A DNA stretch of 15,326 nt, from contig CAMLSF010000096.1 of the NCBI GenBank assembly GCA_946482615.1, forward strand, positions 1-15,326, given 5' to 3'. The notes under the pieces are model-generated. The model worked only from the letters and a program-made list of their open reading frames with translations, searched no databases and was not told the DNA's origin. The position numbers and the translations under genes are program-made. The DNA is from an uncultured Chromatiaceae bacterium (lineage in GTDB: Bacteria > Pseudomonadota > Gammaproteobacteria > Enterobacterales > Alteromonadaceae). This document shows, one piece after another, positions 1-7,232 of the stretch (the stretch's first letter is position 1; every line of letters starts with the position of its first letter).

Positions 1-1565
1 GACTCAAACTGTGAGAGGGCATTTTGTAAGATCCCACGCTCTTTAAGGGATAAGATAAAAGCGGAAAATCTCTCAGAATCAGAAGTAAGGTCGAGCATTT
101 CACGTAGGTCTGAGTTTGAAAGTTCGCCACTTGGAATAGAGAATTGAAAATATTTATCAAAATTGGAAGGATGACAAACACGCATTTCCCTTAGCCAAGT
201 TCTTGCAAAATCGCCAGTATATTGTGCACCTCCCAGCGCCCATTCAATTGTTGGAAATAGCTGTTTTATCATCTCTTTTAGGGCCTCCCGCTTGTCAGGG
301 GAAGTCTTATCCAGGATTCCGTTAATTAAGGCAGATGTTGAATCTTGGCTGCGTCCATATCTGTCCGAGCCATTCTTTGTAAATATTTCTTTCGCGCGCG
401 CAATTTCTTTATAAACATCTGGCTCAAATACTCTTAGACATTCAATCGCAATTAGATCAACAGGATTAACCTCAAAAGCACTTCTGCCTTTGAGTAAAGT
501 AAAGTGAAAGGACAAAGTTGATGTATATCGGTAGACGCTTCGCAAATTGTCGAAGTATATTTTCAGGGCGCCATGAAAGATATTGCCCCATCGTCCTGAG
601 TCAAACATGCTTGCTGCATATTTATCTTGCTCAATAATTCTATCCAACTTGTTAAACAATAGGCTATGAAGTCGCGTAATTTCTATCTGCGGAATATCAA
701 AAGGTACTTGAATGATTTTTTCTAAATAATCCCGACCTAGCTGCTTACCGTCATTCATTTTGTCCTCTACCAAGTCTCGCTGAAATAGTAAAAGGAACAC
801 TACATTAGGAAACTCCAAGTTCGCTTTTATTAGCTGGAAAACCATCCTTAACTGAGATGAAGTTAACCTGTCTAAATCATCCATTACGACAATCAGAGGA
901 GCTTTACGTGTTAGCAATAATGCTGAAAGCTCTTGCCTTATATCGCTCAAGCTCTGTTCCTTTTCTTTTGCCGTTTCCTCAATATTCCCACTTAATTTTC
1001 CCAGAATACCTTTACCCCACTTCAATGCAGCAGCCCAGCCGCCTAAGACAAATAGTAACAAGGTACTGACGTTATTTACCCACGTCTCGTTGGAAAAGTT
1101 TCCACCAACTCCGATAAGCGTCGCAAGTACGAATAATGTGGGAAGAGCTGAAGAAAGGCCTGAAATTACTTCCTCACCCGTGTTCAGGTAACGGCCATAC
1201 TTTTTGAGGGTTGTCGCTAATTTTTTTCCTGATTTACTTTTGTCCTTTCTATTTATTGATTTTGATACTTCTTGAAAAAAGGAAGCCGTTATTTTCTCTT
1301 GTGCAGCCCATTCCCACGGGGAAAACTCAATAATATCTGGCTTATCTGTGGTAATTGCCTCTAGCTGAGATAAAGTCATGTTTTTAATGGAAGACTTTCC
1401 TGATCCCCAGTTACCATGAAGGGCAACCACTAAACTATCAGTCCCATGCCAACTAGCCATTGCATTCGCTAAGTCTGAGGAAAAGCCTGAGCGACCTAGC
1501 AAGTCGTCTTCTATCTTTGTGATTGGCCTATCCGAAGCAAATCCGTGTAAGTCTTTTGAATCCAT
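1..1565 (-). CDS. KAP-family P-loop NTPase, membrane-anchored (C-terminus cut off by window edge)
   Basis: An open frame of 521 codons starts at ATG 1565-1563 and runs off the left edge; an in-frame TAA at 1607-1605 limits any upstream extension. Visible motifs: Walker A GNWGSGKSS (residues 51-59), FSPWEW (81-86), two hydrophobic segments (about 136-155 and 163-183), Walker B VVMDDLDRL (226-234) and YLEKIIQVPF (280-289). Walker A, then FxPW, then a pair of membrane helices inserted before Walker B is the signature of KAP NTPases, which are predicted to sit on the inner face of the membrane. Some family members occur in phage-defence or plasmid-linked loci, but the function of this one is unknown. 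The ribosome site is weak. Base composition is more AT-rich than the sugar genes (lines 301-360 and 661-720 hold 25 and 21 G+C of 60), which suggests separate or transferred ancestry. Family call is strong; function is open. Confidence 0.85.
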   Translation of the reverse strand, partial: MDSKDLHGFASDRPITKIEDDLLGRSGFSSDLANAMASWHGTDSLVVALHGNWGSGKSSIKNMTLSQLEAITTDKPDIIEFSPWEWAAQEKITASFFQEVSKSINRKDKSKSGKKLATTLKKYGRYLNTGEEVISGLSSALPTLFVLATLIGVGGNFSNETWVNNVSTLLLFVLGGWAAALKWGKGILGKLSGNIEETAKEKEQSLSDIRQELSALLLTRKAPLIVVMDDLDRLTSSQLRMVFQLIKANLEFPNVVFLLLFQRDLVEDKMNDGKQLGRDYLEKIIQVPFDIPQIEITRLHSLLFNKLDRIIEQDKYAASMFDSGRWGNIFHGALKIYFDNLRSVYRYTSTLSFHFTLLKGRSAFEVNPVDLIAIECLRVFEPDVYKEIARAKEIFTKNGSDRYGRSQDSTSALINGILDKTSPDKREALKEMIKQLFPTIEWALGGAQYTGDFARTWLREMRVCHPSNFDKYFQFSIPSGELSNSDLREMLDLTSDSERFSAFILSLKERGILQNALSQFE

Positions 1566-1816
1566 ATAAAGTCTCTGGGGAAAGGTCAGGAATAACAATC
1601 CATTTTAAAAAAGCAGCGCGGCCACAAGCCGAACATTTATCCGCCTGCATTTATGATATTTACTCATACCAAACTAACGTTGACGTACCGGTTATTCAAT
1701 GATTTTTTCTAAAACGGCAAAAGAAGCAGTGTTAACAGAGATTTTAAGTAGACATTTACTCGACTTTCGCAAAAGGCAGGCTGGAACAAGCCCGGCCTTT
1801 TGACTATTGAATAAGG
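1566..1816. other. Intergenic region between the KAP NTPase and xylanase genes
   Basis: This stretch of 251 bases is upstream of the KAP gene and downstream of the xylanase gene, both read leftwards. Apart from the hairpin at 1771-1801 I see no coding frame with a credible start and no strong promoter hexamers. The promoter of the KAP gene should lie here, but I cannot place it with confidence. Confidence 0.5.
1771..1801 (-). terminator. Terminator-like hairpin downstream of the GH10 xylanase gene
   Basis: AAAAGGC (1771-1777) pairs with GCCTTTT (1795-1801). The inner part can pair further with one mismatch and one bulged C, leaving a loop near 1783-1788. Read on the minus strand, the 3' arm ends in four T, and it lies about 15 bases past the xylanase stop codon. 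It would separate the leftward sugar operon from the KAP gene, which is transcribed in the same direction. The mirror-image A run means it could also work on the plus strand. The U tract is short, so efficiency is uncertain. Confidence 0.45.
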
Positions 1817-2947
1817 TTATTTACCAGCTTTTTCCGCCAGTTTAATCAACTGCTGTACCACTTCTTTTGGCTGGTTTTTCCGGTCAAAGAGTAAAGGGTA
1901 GTCTGTTCTGCCTTTCATGGGCCAGTTGTTGCGCCAGGTTTGGTTGTCGTTGACACCCCATAATGTTACCCGTTCAATGGCGTCGCTGTGGCGTAAAAAT
2001 AACTCAAACAAGTGCAGGTATTTTTGGCTCAGCTGGTCGCTGACTGCTTGGGGTAAGCCGTCAGCGTAGGGGTTAAATTCTTGTTTTAACTGCATATTCA
2101 GTGAGATATCGGCGCCAATCTTTTCTGGCTCAGGAAAGGGCAAAACCGAGATATCCAATTCGGTTATCACCACCTTCAGGCCTGTGTTTTTAAAAGCTAC
2201 AATAGAGTCTTCCACTTGCTGCAGCTCTGGGTAATCCAGGCTGTAATGGCCTTGTTCACCTATGCCGTAAATAGGCACATTTTTCGCTTTTAAAGCCGCC
2301 ACCAGCTTTAATACACCGGCGCGTTTTTCCGGTTTAAATAAATTGAAGTCGTTGTAATACAGCTGGGCTTTAGGGTCGGCCTGATGCGCCAATTCAAAGA
2401 CTGTGGCTATATAGTCTTCACCCAGGGCTTTATACCAGTTGGATTGGCGCAAGGTGCCGTCTTCATTTAAGGCTTCGTTGACCGCATCCCAGCCTTCAAT
2501 ACGGCCTTTGTAGCGGCCCATCACGGCGTTAATGTGGTTTTTCAGTCGGGATAACACCAGCTCTTTGGAGGCGGGTTGACCTGTGGCGTCCTGAAATACC
2601 CAGGCTGGTGTTTGTTCGTGCCATAACAGTACATGGCCTATCACTTTGATATTGTTGGCTTCGGCGTAGGCAATCATGGCGTCGGCGGCTGCAAAGTTGA
2701 ACTGGCCTTCCACAGGTTCAATGACTTCCCACTTCATTACGTTTTCTGCGGTCACTACATTAAATTGTTGCTTCACCAGCTCCAGAGTGCCCGGCTCTTT
2801 GCCTTCGATTTGTGTGGCGCTTAACGCAGTGCCAATGCTGAAGTGTTTGCTGTACGCCTGCTTTAACGAGGTGTTTTGATCCTGTGCATACAGGCCACCT
2901 GTCAGAAGGGTACTGCACAACAAAACACAAAGTGAGGTAAAACGCAT
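1817..2947 (-). CDS. Secreted GH10 endo-1,4-beta-xylanase
   Basis: A single-domain glycoside hydrolase family 10 enzyme of 376 residues that cleaves internal beta-1,4 links of xylan with retention of configuration. Numbered from the chosen ATG, the acid/base Glu is E158 in GWDAVNEAL and the nucleophile is E263 in VVITELDIS. GTALSATQIEG near the N-terminus, HVLLWHEQTPAW and the late WGVNDNQTWRNNWP are further GH10 blocks. The first 21 or so residues form a signal peptide (positive start, hydrophobic core, cleavage probably after LYA), so it acts in the periplasm or outside. I chose ATG 2947: GGAG lies 7 bases upstream, and the longer frame begins at a TTG (2962) that would put that ribosome site inside the gene. 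No carbohydrate-binding module or linker is present. It is the last gene of the leftward set, 45 bases after the epimerase gene. Confidence 0.95.
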   Translation of the reverse strand: MRFTSLCVLLCSTLLTGGLYAQDQNTSLKQAYSKHFSIGTALSATQIEGKEPGTLELVKQQFNVVTAENVMKWEVIEPVEGQFNFAAADAMIAYAEANNIKVIGHVLLWHEQTPAWVFQDATGQPASKELVLSRLKNHINAVMGRYKGRIEGWDAVNEALNEDGTLRQSNWYKALGEDYIATVFELAHQADPKAQLYYNDFNLFKPEKRAGVLKLVAALKAKNVPIYGIGEQGHYSLDYPELQQVEDSIVAFKNTGLKVVITELDISVLPFPEPEKIGADISLNMQLKQEFNPYADGLPQAVSDQLSQKYLHLFELFLRHSDAIERVTLWGVNDNQTWRNNWPMKGRTDYPLLFDRKNQPKEVVQQLIKLAEKAGK

Positions 2948-2954
2948 CAGATAA

Positions 2955-2958
2955 CTCC
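2955..2958 (-). promoter_or_regulatory. Ribosome binding site (GGAG) fixing the xylanase start
   Basis: GGAG on the minus strand lies 7 bases before ATG 2947-2945, the ideal distance. It argues against the upstream TTG at 2962, which would add five residues (the last of them leucine) ahead of a well-formed signal peptide. Confidence 0.6.
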
Positions 2959-2992
2959 ACAAGTAATTAAAAATTAAGCTGAGATGCAGCTG

Positions 2993-3925
2993 TTATCCCG
3001 CTTTATCCAATTGATAGCGGATATGTGCCTTAAAAGGCTGGCCGGGGCGGGTAAAGTGAAATGGAAAATCTTTTTGGTTCGGTGAGTCAGGGAAAAACTG
3101 CGGTTCAAGGCAAATGCCCTGACGGGCTTTAAATGGTCCTTTTAAGTGTTCACCTGTGTAGACCTGCAGGCCCGGGTAGTCGGAATAGACACTCAGGCGT
3201 ATTAAACCATCCGGGCTTATCAGCTCAGCCGCGGCCTGATGCAAATCGCCATTGACCACAAAGTTATAATCCATACGGATGCCGGACAGTGGCTTGGCTG
3301 TGCTGAAATCCAGTGGGCCACCCTGTACTTTGGGCAGCTCACCTGTTGGAATGCAGTGTGCGTCGACGCTGGTGTAATGGGCTGAATGCAGGCAAAGTTT
3401 GTGTTCGTCTATCGGGGCCTGATCCGGTGCCAGATTAAAATACGGATGCAAAGTGGGCCCAACCAGGGTCGTGACATTGCTGCTGGCTTCCAGTTCTATA
3501 TCCAAAGCGCTTTGTTCAGACAACTGGTAAGTAACCCGGAAAAACACCGGGCCCGGATAACCGCCCTGACCATCGGCCATTTCGCAGCCTAAAACCAGCC
3601 TGGATTCCTGCTGTTCCAACAGGTGCCAGTTCATTTGGTGTAATCCAGCAGCACCACCATGCAATTGATTTTGCCCTTCATTTTGTTCCAGCTGATACAG
3701 CTGCTGACCAATCCGCAAACGGCCTTTGCTGATCCTGTTGGCGTAAGGCCCAACTAAAGCGCCCAGGTAAAAAGGGTCCTGGGCATAAGCGTCCGGATCG
3801 GCATAACTCAGGATCAACTCACGATGACTGTCTCCCACTGAAGTGGACCAGCGCTGCATAGCCGCACCACGTTCCAGTATGCTCAGCCGATCGCCCGCTT
3901 TATTGGTCAGATGAAAGACGTTCAT
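2993..3925 (-). CDS. Aldose 1-epimerase (galactose mutarotase family)
   Basis: A 310-residue cytoplasmic protein that interconverts alpha and beta anomers of free aldoses; in this setting the substrate is probably xylose or another product of hemicellulose breakdown. Family motifs are in order: GALVGPYANRISKGRL (55-70), NQLHGG with catalytic-type His89, VGPTLHPYFNL with His160, and ICLEPQFFPDSPN with the expected catalytic-base Glu274. There is no signal peptide. The start is supported by AAGGA (3938-3934), 8 bases before the ATG. It lies between the transporter gene (149-base gap with two hairpins) and the xylanase gene (45-base gap), all on one strand. Family assignment is firm. I give no symbol because galM is usually tied to galactose operons and the sugar here is inferred. 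Confidence 0.93.
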   Translation of the reverse strand: MNVFHLTNKAGDRLSILERGAAMQRWSTSVGDSHRELILSYADPDAYAQDPFYLGALVGPYANRISKGRLRIGQQLYQLEQNEGQNQLHGGAAGLHQMNWHLLEQQESRLVLGCEMADGQGGYPGPVFFRVTYQLSEQSALDIELEASSNVTTLVGPTLHPYFNLAPDQAPIDEHKLCLHSAHYTSVDAHCIPTGELPKVQGGPLDFSTAKPLSGIRMDYNFVVNGDLHQAAAELISPDGLIRLSVYSDYPGLQVYTGEHLKGPFKARQGICLEPQFFPDSPNQKDFPFHFTRPGQPFKAHIRYQLDKAG

Positions 3926-3950
3926 ATCTGTTTTCCTTATATGTCATCGC

Positions 3951-3976
3951 GTAGGGGCGGGTCTTGCACCCGCCCG
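3951..3976 (+). repeat. REP-like palindrome, copy 1
   Basis: After a GTAG head (3951-3954), GGGCGGGT (3955-3962) pairs perfectly with ACCCGCCC (3968-3975) around the loop CTTGC. No T run follows on either strand, so it is not a normal intrinsic terminator. A second element with the same head and similar stem lies in inverted orientation at 4033-4057. Together they look like a pair of bacterial repetitive extragenic palindromes. Confidence 0.6.
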
Positions 3977-4032
3977 TCTTGCGTTCAAATCAGATGTCAG
4001 CATGATAAAACAACACCGGGGTATAGATGGAA

Positions 4033-4057
4033 GGGCTGGGGCAAGCCCAGCCCCTAC
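4033..4057 (-). repeat. REP-like palindrome, copy 2 (inverted relative to copy 1)
   Basis: GGGCTGGG (4033-4040) pairs perfectly with CCCAGCCC (4046-4053) around GCAAG. Read on the minus strand, the element begins GTAGGGGCTGGGCTTGC, closely matching GTAGGGGCGGGTCTTGC of copy 1. It begins about 18 bases beyond the transporter stop codon in the direction of transcription, so the folded RNA could protect the upstream message from 3' decay or lower read-through to the epimerase gene. Confidence 0.6.
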
Positions 4058-4074
4058 ACCAGTACGTTCAGGGT

Positions 4075-5490
4075 TTAACCTTGCATATCTTCCAATTCAG
4101 TCCCCTTGGTCTCATGCACCATCCGGATCACAAAGAGGATAGAAAGCGCTGCTCCCAGGGTATAAAGACCATAAGTACCAGCCAGACCAATACCAGCCAG
4201 CAATAATGGGAAGGTCATGGTAATAATGAAGTTGCACACCCACTGTGCCAGGCCGCTGACGGCAAGGCCTAAACCACGGATTTGGTTCGGGAACATTTCG
4301 CCCAGCATCACCCACATTACAGGGCCCCAGGACATATTAAAAAAGAACACATAAGCATTGGCGCTGATCAAAGCCACCTGGCCCCAGTCACCTAACAGCA
4401 GATTGCCGTTTTCATCCTGACTGGCATTGGCAAAACAAAGTACCATCAAACCAAGCGTCAGGGCCATGCCGACTGAACCCCATTTCAGCAAAGGTTTACG
4501 GCCGACTTTATCGATAATCAGTAAGGTAATAACACAAGCCGCTATGCTTAAACCGCCGCTGATGACGTTAATCAGCAAAGCGTCAGATTCAGAAAATCCC
4601 ACCGCTTGCCAGAGTACAGCGCCGTAATAAAACACCACGTTAATGCCCACCAACTGCTGGAAGCTGGCAAGACCAATACCGACCCAGACAATAGTGCGCA
4701 CCTTGCCGGTTTGGCTATTGACTAAATCCATCAGGCGCGGCTGGTGATCAGCGGATAACGACTGCTGAATTTCAGCCAGTTTGCGGCTTGCCGCATCGCT
4801 GCCATACAAACGGCTCAGTACTGCAGCAGCGGCTTCATTGCTGCCTTTGAGCACCAGAAAACGTGGGCTTTCAGGAATAAAAAACAACATCAGCAGAAAA
4901 AGTATCGCCGGGAACAGTTCCATCCAGAACATCCAGCGCCAGGCGGCAAAATCAAACCACAACATAGCTGTGGAAGCGCCAGCATATTCAGCCAGCAGGT
5001 AATTGCTGACAAAAGCCATAAACAAACCAAAGATGATAGCGATTTGCTGCAAAGTGGTGAGCATGCCGCGGTAACGGGCTGGTGCCACTTCACAAATATA
5101 AGCTGGCGTAATGACAGAAGCTGCACCTACAGCCAGGCCACCTAAAACCCGGTAAAGCACAAACTCAAAGGAGCCTTCGGCAATACCAGAACCCCAGGCG
5201 CTGACAATAAAAAACACAGCAGAGATTAATAAGATAGTTTTACGGCCACTGATATCGGCCAGTCGACCGGCAAAAAAAGCACCCACAGCGCAGCCTAACA
5301 ACATACTGGCGACATTAAAGCCTGTGCCCACACTTTCTGAGTTAAAAGCCTGTTGCAGACCATCCACAGTGCCGTTGATCACACCGCTGTCAAAACCAAA
5401 TAAAAAGCCGCCTATGGTGGCGACTAAGCTGATAAACAAAATAAAGACCTTATTGTCTTCTGAAACGGCTGACTCGTTGCTGTGCTGCAA
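4075..5490 (-). CDS. Sugar porter family MFS transporter (XylE-like; probably proton/xylose symporter)
   Basis: An inner-membrane carrier of the major facilitator superfamily, sugar porter branch, 471 residues from the chosen start, with about 12 hydrophobic segments. Diagnostic motifs: GFDSGVING in helix 1 (32-40), GRLADISGRK in loop 2-3 (75-84), PESPRFLV after helix 6 (206-213), QQLVGINVVFYYG in helix 7 (278-290), DKVGRKP in loop 8-9 (327-333) and ETKG near the C-terminus (460-463). Next to a xylanase and a mutarotase the cargo is probably xylose, though glucose, galactose or arabinose cannot be excluded. The frame is open to an ATG at 5571, but AAAGGAG (5505-5499) sits 8 bases before a TTG (5490-5488). 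Starting there gives MQHSNESAVSEDNK directly before helix 1, so I prefer the TTG. First gene of the leftward operon. Confidence 0.9.
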   Translation of the reverse strand: MQHSNESAVSEDNKVFILFISLVATIGGFLFGFDSGVINGTVDGLQQAFNSESVGTGFNVASMLLGCAVGAFFAGRLADISGRKTILLISAVFFIVSAWGSGIAEGSFEFVLYRVLGGLAVGAASVITPAYICEVAPARYRGMLTTLQQIAIIFGLFMAFVSNYLLAEYAGASTAMLWFDFAAWRWMFWMELFPAILFLLMLFFIPESPRFLVLKGSNEAAAAVLSRLYGSDAASRKLAEIQQSLSADHQPRLMDLVNSQTGKVRTIVWVGIGLASFQQLVGINVVFYYGAVLWQAVGFSESDALLINVISGGLSIAACVITLLIIDKVGRKPLLKWGSVGMALTLGLMVLCFANASQDENGNLLLGDWGQVALISANAYVFFFNMSWGPVMWVMLGEMFPNQIRGLGLAVSGLAQWVCNFIITMTFPLLLAGIGLAGTYGLYTLGAALSILFVIRMVHETKGTELEDMQG

Positions 5491-5498
5491 AATAATGA

Positions 5499-5505
5499 CT
5501 CCTTT
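5499..5505 (-). promoter_or_regulatory. Strong Shine-Dalgarno (AAAGGAG) inside the long sugar-porter frame
   Basis: AAAGGAG on the minus strand is followed by 8 bases and then TTG at 5490. It is the best ribosome site near this gene and moves the start 27 codons downstream of the ATG at 5571, which is preceded only by a GAAAG stretch. If the ATG is used instead, this sequence encodes part of an N-terminal extension (KGV). Confidence 0.5.
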
Positions 5506-5571
5506 GGGTAAGTGCATAGCCTGAGCATAAGTTCTGTTTGACTGAAATACAGCCAGCTTGTTAAAAATCAT

Positions 5572-5741
5572 AATTCTTTCAGTACATTCCGTTAGTCCAC
5601 TTTAGCAACTGTCAAGGTATGTTAAGGTCAGAAAAAAATCAGTAGTGACAGCTGGCTGCCAGATCAGTCAGTAGTGCATGCGACAGATAAAAATTAAAAA
5701 TAACGGCTTGTGTGAAGCAAGCCAGCAACAGGCGAATTGAT
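5572..5741. promoter_or_regulatory. Divergent control region between the two sugar operons
   Basis: This gap must carry promoters for both operons. On the minus strand a consensus TTGACA (5615-5610) is present, but I see no convincing -10 at normal spacing. AAGGT occurs twice, one helical turn apart (5614-5618 and 5624-5628). TCAGTAGTG occurs twice (5639-5647 and 5668-5676) flanking the odd palindrome CTGGC-T-GCCAG (5652-5662). Such arrangements fit operators for a sugar-responsive regulator, but no regulator gene is in the window and the site family is not recognised. The stretch before the GPH gene (about 5685-5704) is A/T-rich. Confidence 0.4.
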
Positions 5742-7229
5742 ATGCAAACAGCAGTACAAAAATTATCTGTGACCGAAAAAATTGGTTATAGCCTCGGGGA
5801 CCTGGCGGCTAATTTAATTTTCCAGACCCTGATGACCTTCCTGGCTTTTTTCTACACAGATGTGTACCAGATCCCACCGGGCGCTGCCGCCACTATTATT
5901 TTTATCGGTGGTTTAATAGGGGCTTGTTTTAACCCCATTATGGGTATTATTGCCGACCGCACTCAAAGCCGCTGGGGCAAGTTCAGACCCTGGATCCTCT
6001 GGACTTCAGTGCCTTTTGGTGTCATTGCCTTGCTGGCGTTCAGCACACCGGATTTCAGCCCTGAAGGCAAAATTGCCTATGCCTTTATTACTTATGTCGT
6101 GCTGGTACTGGTGTATTCAGCCAACAACCTGCCGTACTCAGCCTTAAGTGGGGTGTTGACCGGCAATATGGCGGATCGCAACAGTTTATCGGCCTATCGT
6201 TTTGTTGCTGTGATGGTGGCGCAGTTTATTATTCAGGCGCTGTTATTACCCCTGGTACTGATTTTGGGTGATGGTGATAAAGCCGTGGGCTTTGAAAACA
6301 CCATGACGCTCTTTGCCTGTGTTGGCATTGTGTTTTTCCTTATTACTTTTATCACCACCAAAGAACGGGTATTAACCTGTAGCTCAGAGAAATCTACTAT
6401 CCGTCAGGACATTGGTGACCTGCTGAAAAACCGGCCCTGGGTCATTATGCTGGTGCTGACAGTGCTGGTGTTTATTACGCTGGCACTCAAAGGTGGCATG
6501 TATATTTTCTACTTTGAAAACTATCTGGATGAACAACAAGTCGCGGTCTTTCTTGAAGATATTGGTTTTAACTCCTTTATCGCCGGTTTAAACGCCATGC
6601 TGACCGGCATGGGGCTGACCGAGTTTCTTTGGCCTAAAGATGCAGCCACCTCAGGTTTTAGTTTGTTTAATGCCGGCGGCATTATCTGCATGATTATTGG
6701 TATAGGTTTTTCCAAAGCTCTGGCTGACAGGTTTGGCAAAAGGGATGTATTTGCGGTTGCGCTTTTTATCTCCACTTTATTTGTTTTGGCTTTTTATCTG
6801 TTCCCAGCGGACGCTATAGGGCTGGTGTTTTCTTCTCAGCTTTTGCATGGCTTTTTCTACGGCATCACTATTCCGTTGTTATGGGCCATGATCGCCGATG
6901 TGGCGGACTATTCCGAATGGAAAAACCATCGTCGTGCTACTGCCATTATTTTTTCTGCGATGATTTTTGGCCTGAAACTGGGCCTGAGTATAGGCGGCGC
7001 TTTAGTGGCCGGTATTCTGGCGCACTATGGTTATGACGCTCAGCTGCAGGTGCAGGCCCCTGAAACTATCCGTGGTATCCAGTTATCGGTCAGCCTTTAT
7101 GCCTCTTTGCCTTTCCTGTTAGGAGTGGCTTGTATTTGCCTTTACGAAATTAACAAAGATAAAGAAAGCCAGATTGAGCAGGAGCTGAATGAACGCCGCG
7201 CTGCTGCTGGTTTGGCGCAAGCGGAGTAA
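5742..7229 (+). CDS. GPH-family (glycoside-pentoside-hexuronide) sugar:cation symporter, probably for xylo-oligosaccharides
   Basis: An inner-membrane carrier of 495 residues with about 12 hydrophobic segments, from the branch that includes MelB and the xyloside carriers XynP/XynB. Seen motifs: GYSLGDLAANLIFQ near the N-terminus (15-28), the loop 2-3 signature ADRTQSRWGKFRPW (71-84) and NNLPYSALSGVLTG (128-141). An extended hydrophilic loop (about 260-308) lies between helices 7 and 8. Being coupled to a cytoplasmic GH43 enzyme, it probably imports short xylo-oligosaccharides or xylobiose. The frame is open to GTG 5712, but ATG 5742 places the conserved VTEKIGYSLGD block at the usual distance from the N-terminus; only a weak AGGCGA precedes it. 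First gene of the rightward operon; the GH43 start follows its stop after 3 bases. Confidence 0.92.
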   Translation: MQTAVQKLSVTEKIGYSLGDLAANLIFQTLMTFLAFFYTDVYQIPPGAAATIIFIGGLIGACFNPIMGIIADRTQSRWGKFRPWILWTSVPFGVIALLAFSTPDFSPEGKIAYAFITYVVLVLVYSANNLPYSALSGVLTGNMADRNSLSAYRFVAVMVAQFIIQALLLPLVLILGDGDKAVGFENTMTLFACVGIVFFLITFITTKERVLTCSSEKSTIRQDIGDLLKNRPWVIMLVLTVLVFITLALKGGMYIFYFENYLDEQQVAVFLEDIGFNSFIAGLNAMLTGMGLTEFLWPKDAATSGFSLFNAGGIICMIIGIGFSKALADRFGKRDVFAVALFISTLFVLAFYLFPADAIGLVFSSQLLHGFFYGITIPLLWAMIADVADYSEWKNHRRATAIIFSAMIFGLKLGLSIGGALVAGILAHYGYDAQLQVQAPETIRGIQLSVSLYASLPFLLGVACICLYEINKDKESQIEQELNERRAAAGLAQAE

Positions 7230-7232
7230 GTT

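Noticed and set aside
857..1069. Plus-strand open frame of 70 codons
   Set aside because: It lies fully inside the minus-strand KAP NTPase frame, has no ribosome site and no recognisable family features.
2948..2962. TTG-initiated five-residue extension of the xylanase
   Set aside because: It would bury the GGAG ribosome site and put extra residues before a normal signal peptide.
2977..2991. Small hairpin AGCTG/CAGCT followed on the minus strand by an A/T-rich stretch with five T, between the epimerase and xylanase genes
   Set aside because: The stem has only 5 base pairs with no GC clamp of note, and the T run is displaced from it; too weak to call a terminator between two genes that look co-transcribed.
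5712..5741. GTG-initiated N-terminal extension of 10 residues for the GPH transporter
   Set aside because: The extension has no ribosome site and the family's N-terminal block begins soon after ATG 5742.
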